15,657 nucleotides of DNA from Pleurotus djamor (Eukaryota; Basidiomycota; Agaricomycetes; Agaricales; Pleurotaceae), in assembly GCA_029747585.1 (NCBI GenBank), contig JAPEVF010001004.1, positions 1-15,657 of the forward strand, written 5' to 3'. A program made the position numbers and the translations under genes. Of the stretch, positions 8,291 to 15,657 are shown piece after piece (within the stretch, counting starts at the first letter, position 1; every line of letters starts with the position of its first letter). Below the pieces are notes generated by a model. It ran no database searches. It saw only the letters and a list, made by a program, of their open reading frames with translations, and was not told the DNA's origin.

Positions 8291-8798
8291 GAAACCGGCG
8301 ATCGAGCCCCTTTCCTTTCCTTTCTCGCCAATCTCGCCGCCCTTCAATTTTCCGCGTCTTGAAGCTCTCTACAGCTCTCCCAACTCCTCCACTCCAACTT
8401 CAAGTTTCTCGCGTTGCTTGGTTTCATTTCGCGAAGTTTCACGGAACTGTAGAGTCTTGTAGTTTTCGGCTGTATAAGTGGCTTTGGAGTTGGTGTTTCT
8501 GTAAAGCCTGAGTGTTTCGAGGCCGATGGACTTGGTTTTGCTTGGCTTTCGGTCTGCAGGAGTAGCAATCTAGATTTCGGTAGCACTGTGTATGTAAAAT
8601 AGAGTCGGAAATAACAGAAAATGGTTCTATTACTATGGACTTGTGGACCCGTAGCCTGGACATGCTAGACTGCCTCGTTTTACGATCGAGTGTAGCGGAA
8701 AATATGATTAAGCGAACGGAGGCGAGGAAGGCAAGGGCAGAGGGGAGGAAATTTTCAAGAGGTCTGTGCGCGAGGCGTGGTATCTGACGTGGCACAGT

Positions 8799-8808
8799 GT
8801 ATATAAGG
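8799..8808 (+). promoter_or_regulatory. Orphan plus-strand TATA box
   Basis: GTATATAAGG is followed by a pyrimidine-rich leader and an ATG at 8858 that opens only a 16-codon frame (MLSVPMSSSSTLLVVS, stop at 8908). This could be the promoter and first exon of a decayed or non-coding transcript heading into the truncated transporter from its 3' side. Confidence 0.35.
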
Positions 8809-8941
8809 AGGGGTGTCAGAGTCAGTTTCGAGCATCTATTCCCTCTTCCCCGTCGTTATGCTGTCCGTACCCATGTCCTCCTCATCTACTCTTCTCGTCG
8901 TCTCGTAGTGTAGTGTAGTCATCATGTATTAGATAGTGACA

Positions 8942-8972
8942 CGGAGAGGCCGGCATGCTGCTGGTCTCTCCG
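8942..8972. repeat. Imperfect hairpin
   Basis: CGGAGAGGCC (8942-8951) pairs with GGTCTCTCCG (8963-8972), with one mismatch (G-T in RNA) and an 11-nt loop. It may be a structured RNA or a terminator-like element; function unknown. Confidence 0.45.
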
Positions 8973-9170
8973 CCAATGAAAAGGGGACAGGCGCTACGCA
9001 CCTATCACAAACCTTCGAATTTCAGTTTCACAAAAACACAGTACAACTCACGCAAGTCCAATCCAAGAAGTAAGTCCGTGGGAATCACCCTAGCCCCTGG
9101 ATTACCACGCACCTATAGAGTAGAGGTATCGTTTCCTGACGTTTCAAAGGGAGTAGCGAGAAAATCATAC

Positions 9171-10343
9171 CTTCTCAGCGACGATTAGCCAGTGCTCCGA
9201 GGGAATAAGTGAGATATAAATAGAACGTACATGGAGATTTGACCGATAAGAGCTCCGACATTGATGAACAGATAGAAATACTGAAAAGACGATGAGTAAA
9301 GGCGCGTGTGGGAGAAATGACGTCGAACTGACCATGTAAATCCTGGCAACCGTCAACGAGGGGTCCACGATAACACGCTCTCCATTTTTCTGCGTCACGA
9401 CAAAGAGTTTGGAGCGTTGGTATTGTTCGGCTACCAAGGGGGAAATGTTGGCTTTGAAGCCACCAGTACCAATGCCCATAACGATAATGGCAATGACGAA
9501 GGCACCAATAGCACCTGGCTTGTCGATGACAGACGGGAGCCCGGACACAATCAACAGGATATGTCCGATTATGGCGATTCCAACCGACCAGCACACGGTG
9601 TTGTACCGACCGAGGAAACTATCAGCAATCCAAGCGCCGACAAGCGGCGTGACATAACACCTGAAGCGAAGGTAATTCAATCAACTGGTTGAATCCACCG
9701 TTCGTACGACATACCAGAATTGGAAGAAAGTCGTCAGACCTGTCGAAGCTTGCTGTTTGAGGCCGAGGGCACCGGACTGTCCGAGGGGTCCACCGGCACC
9801 GGTTCTTGAGCCGTCGGGGATGGGGAATTGAATAAAGTTCGTCTGATACCGCAGGTGGTCAACGACGATCGCGACGAAAAAGAAAGTCACTTACAAAGAC
9901 GACAGTACTGCCTGTTCGCGATAACGACTTCAGTCACCTCTCTCACTCGATGAAACTGGAGAGAATTACCGTAAAACTGAGAAAATTAATTAAAAGTTCA
10001 CTGTTCAAAAACCGAAAACAAACGTACCGAGAAACGTTCAGCAAGCTCCACCATTGCGATCACTGAAGTAAAAAGAGAAATCAGGAAAACGAAGGCCAGA
10101 TGAGCGGTAATACTGACTATAAGCGTTCCAGGGAATGGCGTCCGACACCCTACGCAGCGTCAGTTTCTCTTCTTCCGTAGGGAACTCGAGGCCATCGTGA
10201 ATCCCATCAAGTTCATGTTCGACATCCGAAATCGATGCTTCCGACGACGAACGTTTTTCCGACTTCTCGTGCAGAACGACTGGCGCGACAGTGGGGTCAG
10301 CGAGTGCGCCAGTGATGGCAACGTCTCTTTCGAGGCCAGCCAT
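9171..10343 (-). pseudogene. PTR2: POT/PTR2 oligopeptide transporter, copy B, 3'-truncated
   Basis: The 5' half is identical in design to copy A. Exons are 10118-10343, 10028-10062, 9970-9976 (7 nt), 9895-9911 (17 nt), 9715-9842, 9333-9660 and 9231-9280, with introns of 51-58 nt. Together they encode 263 residues. The last exon carries the second PTR2 signature as YFYLFINVGALIGQIS. The family continues with AEK-x-VGFW and eight more transmembrane segments. Here only VAEK (about 9171-9185) is recognisable, with no good acceptor before it (ATCGTC where an AG is expected), and nothing membrane-like follows down to 8291. The usual length is near 600 residues, so about 55% is missing. Promoter, start and seven exons look undamaged, and coding differences from copy A are silent, so truncation is probably recent. 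A transcribed short product cannot be excluded. Confidence 0.85.
9970..9976 (-). other. 7-nt microexon of PTR2 copy B
   Basis: TTTTACG lies between acceptor CTCAG and donor GTAATT. It restores F-Y-G of the ExxERFxYYG motif and the frame, exactly as at 637-643, although the neighbouring introns have diverged. Confidence 0.88.
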
Positions 10344-10531
10344 AAGTCACTACGATGAGGACGAGGATAAGAAAGTGGGTCTTCGGGGGGGGAAAAAGGA
10401 AGGAAGCACACCCGGGAGAATCCTGCGAGCTTATAAAGCGGTTCGGGGTAGAGCCACAGGCGTATGCTTTTATGGGACAGGTGGAAACGAAGTCGCAAAA
10501 GCAGCATATGGATTCCCTCTTATTGGGTGGG

Positions 10532-10541
10532 CTATTTATAG
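10532..10541 (-). promoter_or_regulatory. TATA box of PTR2 copy B
   Basis: CTATAAATAG on the minus strand, about 190 nt upstream of the ATG at 10343. The surrounding 60 bases are almost identical to copy A. Confidence 0.7.
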
Positions 10542-10789
10542 CTCTGCAGCCTAGTCTTTGCAGAGCACGACCGCGAGTTCGGGAAGCATAAAAAGTCCAG
10601 CCCTCTTCCGGGCTGGGTGAGCCACGACGCCCAATCCACGAGGAATGGCCTCAAATGACCCTCTTAACGGGCAGTTTGCTTGGAATTCCGATGGGCCCGC
10701 TAGACTGTGAAACGAAAAATCAGACAATGAGCTTTCAGAGTGCGAACGGCGCGTACAAGCATTAACCGGACGAAAGATAAGCGAAAGCT

Positions 10790-11340
10790 CGCAAGAAACC
10801 GCGTACGAGCGCAATCAGTTTGGTACCTGATTCACAATTTTAGACGTTGAATGGATATAAGCCTGATTCATGAGGCTCACGCATGAGAATTAGTCCAAAG
10901 TAGTCCTGTAAAGGTTCATCAGCGTCAATTTCCAGATCTTCATCGATCCCAAGCTTATATGCGCGCCATCAGCGACCGACTTTGCTTGAAAATAACTTAC
11001 GTGCAGAGAGGCTCAAAATGGAGGCTCAAAACGTCTAATACATGCATCGAGTCCAACCCAAACTGAAGGTCCTCGTGGTGGAGCATAGAAGTTCAGTCGA
11101 GCATCGTCGTTGACGATGAGAGAAATTCAGAAACAAGCCTGGGACGTTGAAACGGCATGCAGAAAACGAAAATGCCGCAGAAAACGAAAACGAAGATGGT
11201 GGTACGAGTACAAGAAGAGACGGGATGAAGAACGAGCGCCAAAATCCGCCAAACCAAATTCTAACTCCGCTCAGGGGCCCCTACACCGACCCACGATTCC
11301 ACCAAGATTCCACAAAGGTCGCCATCTGCCTATACTTTCC
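10790..11340. other. Segment present only in the right duplicate block
   Basis: About 550 nt between the galactosidase stop codon and the PTR2-B promoter have only about 19 nt of counterpart in the left block (1452-1470). They hold short direct repeats (AGGCTCAAAATGG/AGGCTCAAAACG near 11009-11032, and GCAGAAAACGAAAA twice near 11159-11187) but no supported gene, transposase or clear terminal repeats. It is either an insertion on the right or a deletion on the left. Confidence 0.6.
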
Positions 11341-11381
11341 AATTGCTTTCCAATTCCAATTCCATAGAAGAGAGAATTCCT

Positions 11382-14300
11382 TTATGCATCAACACGAGTA
11401 CCATTTTCAGCGGTACACCACTCCCATACCCCACAAGGAGGGAATATCCCTTCCGGTTCATTGCCATTATCTTTTAACAACAACGCCACAACACCATGGG
11501 GAGGAACGGCCGCGGCGGTGAAGTTTCGTATAGCAGTGCCGTTATCGGTGTGAGTCCATAAGTCCTGCGATCAGGAAGTCACATAGAAAAGTGAGCGTCA
11601 TAGTGTATGTGAGTTTGTGCGGTGAAGCTGGTGTTTAAGGAATAGATGGAGGGAGTGTACTTACGCGGACGGAATATTGCCTTCCTGCACGGATCCAAGG
11701 TGACTCAGTGAGGTTGAAGAACATATCGGCGGGCTCATTCAATGTGTTGAGCTGCATAAAATCTCAGCGAACGACACGTTGATGATTTTGATGAGGACGA
11801 GGTGACTTACAAGCATGAACACCGTCCCATTCTGCGATCTCCCACTCCAATACTGGGCGGGGAAGCTGCTGTTGCTCGAGAAGTTTGGCTGATCAAGCAA
11901 ATGGATCAGAATTGAGAAGAGACATATCAAAGATAAGAACGATGCCGAACGGAGAAAAAGGACAAGGAAAAGAAGAAAAAATGGATAATTGACTTATGAC
12001 GCACATTGACTCCCCATCGGAAGGGAGAGATACTGGTCCCAACCACGGGGTCCTGGTTGATAGCGAGTATCTCCTTATTCAAGAAGATATCAAGGGTTTC
12101 CTGTGTGATCGCCGACATCTACCGTTTTAAAAGTAAAACATACGATCAACATGAGCACGGCCGTCGCACGATGATGACGGAGAAGAATGAGATTGGCGTA
12201 CATTGGTGCTGATCTAAGATGAAATCACCATAAGCATGAGGAGCGTACTAACACATAGATAGTGTGTGTGTGTGAGACGACTTACTAGAAGTGGTGATTT
12301 CATCAATGCCCATGCAGTAAAATGCGACTTCGCTTCATGAATCGTGAAATCGCCTCTTCCCCTGATGCCAAGATTGGTTCTAGGAAGTATCCTGGTGGTT
12401 TGGCTTGGCACTTACAGTTGCAACTGCGGCATCAGAAGTTAGGACGTTAGAGCGTGCCGCATCAGTGACCGAGTGATTAAAGAACGACGTACGATATCCA
12501 TATCGTTGTGGCCATAGAAATCCGTCGACTGGGTGATGAATGAGTTTCTGACATATGCTATGTCAGATCCAAGTGGTATGCACGGAGAGGGGATAAAGGT
12601 GATTGAGGGGATCGAGAAGCAGTTGGGAGGTGCATACATATTAATCACATTCGCGATGTGTTCCCAGTCCGGGGCAATGTCATCGGTCGTCTACAGGAAA
12701 GGGGAACGATTAAACGGAAATATTGCGGAAATATCATAGATGTTAGAAGCTGCGCGAACTTACTCGCCAACTATGACCGATCTCACTTCCCCATCTGGGA
12801 ATACCCAAAGGACAGAGTTCTTGTTAGTAACGACTGAAGAAGGTTTTGGGAGAGGAAGGTTCGGCACGAACAAGAACACCTGACCCTACAATCCGTGATC
12901 ATGAGTTAGTACGAGGGTAAGGGAACCGGATTTGTTTGACCGTGATGCGAAAAACTCGAACCCCAAAGATTGAAGAGAAAGGGATACAGAGAAAATCAAA
13001 GAGAAAGGAAGAGAGAAACAAAAATAACTCATCATCAACCGTCATGCATCAACGTTTCAACCATCAATGTGCAGCACATGCCTCCTCGATTACCACTTGA
13101 GTACGAGCGACCAGTGACCAGTGACCTAGTGACCAGTGGCACCCATGTGACTGCGGAGCAACTCCACGAGGACGAAAAACAGACGAAGAAACAACAAAGT
13201 TATGCGTAATGAAATATGCGACTCACCCTTCCCCATTCGCACAAAGAAAAGATAAACGGCGGTCGACGCGTTCGTTTGGAGAGTTCCTCAAGTGCGTCTG
13301 CCATACGTTGATACTCTACAAAGCACCAATGAGTACGCGAGTGCTCCGGTACCTGAATGTGAGAGAGAAAAGGGGAAAGGAACCCAGAAACTCACTGCCA
13401 ACCAAGCCTTGACGTATTATGCTATCATACGGAACTACGGCACACAAGTTAACGACATCTCCTTGGAGGTTGCGGCATAAATAGCGATTCTGACGCACTG
13501 TTACAATTATCGTACCTGCCGAAAAAAACCCAATCGCAAGTGGAGAGAGCTCAGCATCAGGACCTTGTCTTGAAGGAGTGGAATTACGCACTTCAAAAAA
13601 TCGAATCCCCAATCCTGGAACGTCCGTGCGTCTCGTAATTCGTTCTGGAACGACCCAGGGTAGCCAGCGCAGGTGAACCATCCGGAGTCGCTGTATATCC
13701 CGGCTTTGCTATGGAGATAATTAACAATCAACACCAAAACGTTTCATGCAAGAGAGATACGCAGCGGAAGGGTAGGCGGCACATACAATCCTAGTTCTCG
13801 AAGTTGTCCGGTGAAGTTCTTCATCCCACGGGAGAAACGGATGTGATCTGTTGAAGCCAAAGGTACACAGTTGGCTTTGGGAAAGAGGAAAGTGAGGGGC
13901 CGACCTTCTACGATGTCGCCGTTTGCGCTACGATTGAACTCGGCGTAGCAATCATCGAGATTGATGTAGTTGTACCCAGCATCCTAGCCATTGACTCAGA
14001 ATCAATTGATAGGCAAAGGGGATGGTGATAAGCGAACCAAGAGACCAAGCGATTTGATCTGTCGCGCATCTTGTAGGACGAGGTCTTCGTCAATAGCGCA
14101 CTTGTTGAGAGGGACGGGTGAGCAAGATTTCCCCGGTTCAAAAGGGACTCGTTCTCGCACCTGATAAGCATACCAAGCTAGCGTAAACGGCTCAGCGACC
14201 GGTTAAACTCCGAGTACAAACAATGGCCTTACTGTTATATCCAAGGACTGTGACTACGACGTCAGCGTTCTCTCCTTCAAGGGGATCGTCAAGAGAACAC

Positions 14301-14392
14301 TTACAAGGTAGTTTCCCAACGCCATTTCGCAGTGCATGGACGACGAGCGTCGAAGAAATCAAGCTTGAAATAACCAACAAAGAGCGAAGCAT
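11382..14392 (-). CDS. Secreted GH27 alpha-galactosidase (melibiase), 21 exons
   Basis: The enzyme releases terminal alpha-1,6-galactose from oligosaccharides and galactomannans outside the cell. Exons: 14305-14392, 14233-14247, 14161-14177, 14038-14100, 13905-13983, 13787-13847, 13592-13708, 13499-13515, 13396-13434, 13227-13315, 12872-12885, 12764-12794, 12638-12690, 12493-12547, 12416-12423, 12286-12379, 12202-12213, 12005-12118, 11811-11888, 11665-11751 and 11382-11564. They total 1314 nt in frame (437 residues, normal for fungal GH27). A signal peptide occupies residues 1-20 (cut after VVHA). Family landmarks in order: [38 protein letters not shown] with nucleophile Asp149, [16 protein letters not shown] with acid/base Asp214, GHNDMDI, AINQDP and a C-terminal beta domain ([19 protein letters not shown]). 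Several N-glycosylation sequons fit secretion. The ring motif usually LGWNSWN reads LGYNTWY here. All introns are GT-AG, 36-341 nt. Confidence 0.95.
12202..12213 (-). other. 12-nt microexon of the galactosidase
   Basis: ATCAGCACCAAT lies between ATCTTAG and GTACGC and encodes I-S-T-N of [21 protein letters not shown]. It is phase 0 on both sides, so skipping would delete four residues without a frameshift. Confidence 0.85.
12262..12274 (+). repeat. (GT)n tract in intron 16
   Basis: Six GT dinucleotides plus G inside a galactosidase intron. Confidence 0.85.
12416..12423 (-). other. 8-nt microexon of the galactosidase
   Basis: TTGCAACT lies between GCCGCAG and GTAAGT. It supplies L-Q-L between GHNDMDI and [11 protein letters not shown]. 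Skipping it puts the next exon out of frame. The next intron is only 36 nt (12380-12415). Confidence 0.82.
12872..12885 (-). other. 14-nt microexon of the galactosidase
   Basis: GGTCAGGTGTTCTT lies between ATTGTAG and GTTCGT. It links CEWGR to [11 protein letters not shown] as G-Q-V-F-L, giving a gap-free fit to the family. Confidence 0.82.
12886..13226 (-). other. Unusually long intron 10 of the galactosidase
   Basis: At 341 nt it is 3-9 times longer than most introns of this gene. It contains a GACCAGT-type tandem repeat (13109-13137). The exons on either side join without missing residues (CEWGR then GQVFL), so no hidden exon is required. Confidence 0.7.
13499..13515 (-). other. 17-nt microexon carrying the galactosidase nucleophile
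   Basis: GTACGATAATTGTAACA lies between CGGCAG and GTGCGT. Completed by two bases from exon 7, it encodes K-Y-D-N-C-N, including the catalytic nucleophile Asp149. Seventeen is not a multiple of three, so skipping would also shift the frame. Confidence 0.9.
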
Positions 14393-14439
14393 CCTTCTAG
14401 CTTAAGTTGTTTGACAAAAACTTGATACTGGAGTACGCA

Positions 14440-14449
14440 CCTTTTATGC
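14440..14449 (-). promoter_or_regulatory. TATA-like element of the alpha-galactosidase
   Basis: GCATAAAAGG on the minus strand lies about 50 nt upstream of the start codon at 14392, giving a short leader. Confidence 0.5.
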
Positions 14450-15260
14450 ACCCAGCACCAAACCGCCTCGGTGACCAGATGACCACGATATCAGACCATA
14501 AATCATGAAGAAACTCTAAACCATCACGAACGCATCGTCAGATGGTTAATAAGAGTAATGATGACGGAACGGTATAACGTACTCGAACAGATGCACCACC
14601 GGGAGCTGATCGCGTGACGCGCGAGCCGGGCTGGCCGAGACGAAGAGAACATCATCAAGGTTGGGGGAAGCTGGAAGAAGTGCGCGGAAGCGAAGAAAAG
14701 CGCATGGAGACCGAGTCCTGCTGACTTCGTTGATGCCGTGAGTCGAAGTCTTCGAGACAGGATTGAGCGCTTCAGCTTTGGGGTGGACCTCACAATAACG
14801 TTTCGAGGGCCAAGTAAAGCGAGAGGCGTATCCGAATACTTAGACTACACCACAGCGAGAGGTGCTAACTAGTCGTGCTCCAGTTAGGTGAATACCCCTG
14901 CCAAACCAAAACCCGATCGGAGGAAACTTGATGTAGGTTGACGTTGAACGTTGGACATTCACCTACACTCGTCAAGGTCGAACTGTCGGAGACGATATTT
15001 ACGGCGAGCGAGCGTATCAAAGAGGGCTTTCCCCAGCTGAGGCACACTGGTGGTGTGGGGGCAAGTTGAAGGTGCCAAGCGGGAACTCGGACGTTGAGTC
15101 TGAGAGGGGCGATCGGAATAGGGACTCAGGAGAAGTGCCAATTTTGCGGAGAAAGGTGATTACGGCGGAGGATACTGATACGCATTACACGTTGGTAAAC
15201 TGAATGACTAGAAAGGGTTTATAATATAACGGAAAGAGGGTAAGGGTCCGAGCGAAAGCG
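14450..15260. other. Intergenic region upstream of the galactosidase
   Basis: This holds the galactosidase promoter and the 3' flank of the next gene, which is transcribed in the same direction. Frames of 60-89 codons occur, but none has a recognisable domain or convincing splice joins. Confidence 0.5.
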
Positions 15261-15579
15261 TCAAAGGCCGTCTTGGACGCGCTGCTTCTTGCCGGGGGCG
15301 GGGTAGTCATTGATTTGGGTTTGTGTGATCGTTTTCGTTTCATCGGCCTAAAAGACGTAGCACAGATCAACTATATGAATGGGATAGTGGGAATGGGTAG
15401 CTACGTGGTCGGGTATACTATGTGGACGCTTTCGGCCAACATTGTCTCCCTAGCAAGCGGGTTCAACCAACGACGAACGTATGGAATGATGCACCAAATG
15501 CACGTACCTTGAGCTCGCTGGATCCTTCGATCACAACAGAAGGCATTGGTTCTGTATCTTCTTGTTCTTTTTCTGGAAG
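15261..15579 (-). CDS. C-terminal end of an unrecognised gene (partial)
   Basis: Two exons join in phase 0. 15508-15579 (72 nt) begins after acceptor GATGTAG and encodes LPEKEQEDTEPMPSVVIEGS then SELK, up to a GTACGT donor. 15261-15347 (87 nt) begins after TTTTAG, encodes ADETKTITQTQINDYPAPGK then KQRVQDGL, and ends at TGA. The intron is 160 nt, long for this locus, and could hide a further microexon. The tail is hydrophilic and charged, without transmembrane segments or a known motif. Upstream exons lie beyond the right edge; 15580-15657 looks like intron. No function can be given. Confidence 0.55.
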
Positions 15580-15657
15580 CTACATCGGGACAGCACCGTG
15601 CTGAGTGAACAAAGAGCCGCCTCAAAGTCAGAAGAACATCACACACCTCGCTTTCAC

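Larger units (their letters stand above)
8291..9170. other. Unassigned DNA at the right end of the inter-duplicate interval
   Basis: No gene is recognised. In particular, the minus strand does not encode the missing transmembrane segments of the transporter. An orphan TATA box and micro-ORF (8799-8908) and a hairpin (8942-8972) are listed separately. Confidence 0.55.
9335..11488. repeat. Right copy of the duplicated transporter/galactosidase block
   Basis: This matches 1-1546 at an offset of 9332-9334 as far as about 10790. It matches again from about 11341 to 11488 at an offset about 539 larger. The first 409 bases of the left copy are identical, including a whole intron; elsewhere introns and flanks differ more than exons. 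Confidence 0.9.

Noticed and set aside
1547..9170. A DNA transposon or retroelement filling the inter-duplicate interval
   Set aside because: No transposase, integrase or reverse-transcriptase motif, no convincing terminal inverted or long terminal repeats, and no short target duplication were seen at the two junctions.
13209..13480. Plus-strand ORFs within the galactosidase
   Set aside because: They are antisense shadows of exons and introns 8-10.
15052..15058. CreA/Mig1-type GTGGGG site upstream of the galactosidase
   Set aside because: A six-base match is expected by chance in a region this size and lies about 660 nt from the start, so catabolite repression cannot be argued from it.

Overview
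The window looks like nuclear DNA of a filamentous fungus, most likely a basidiomycete. Genes are broken by many short GT-AG introns, mostly 50-90 nt with CTAAC-like branch points. Promoters carry TATA boxes, and there are no bacterial-type ORFs or ribosome binding sites. The genus cannot be named from the sequence.

Two gene families are secure. A secreted GH27 alpha-galactosidase lies on the minus strand at 11382-14392. I could join 21 exons in frame into a 437-residue protein. A proton-coupled oligopeptide transporter (POT/PTR2 family) is present twice on the minus strand. Copy A (1-1011) runs off the left edge. Copy B (9171-10343) has an intact 5' half, but its coding similarity stops after the fourth transmembrane region. 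Both genes use microexons: 15, 17, 17, 14, 8 and 12 nt in the galactosidase, and 7 and 17 nt in both transporter copies. The C-terminal end of an unrecognised gene enters at the right edge (15261-15579, minus).

Layout: the block carrying the 5' half of the transporter, its promoter and the 3' end of the galactosidase occurs at about 1-1546 and again at about 9335-11488. Only a last-exon remnant of a second galactosidase survives in the left block (1469-1546). The blocks are separated by about 7.6 kb (1547-9170) that resembles neither gene. A peptide importer and a secreted galactosidase side by side suggest a small nutrient-acquisition locus. Each gene could be intact in one copy only, but the left edge prevents checking this for the transporter.

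The 7.6-kb interval is the odd part. Its left half (2573-5326) is a degenerate array of intron-like modules whose two ends both read as splice donors (GTRAG inward on each strand), alternating with repeated exon-like segments. Some of these have peptide similarity on the minus strand and others on the plus strand. A TATA box at 6335-6344 points leftward into this array. Its right half (7325-8290) repeats a different intron-end/exon-start junction eight times on the plus strand, and the first copies can be spliced into a 169-residue reading frame. I recognise no protein family, transposase, reverse transcriptase or terminal inverted repeat there. No tRNA, rRNA or CRISPR was seen.
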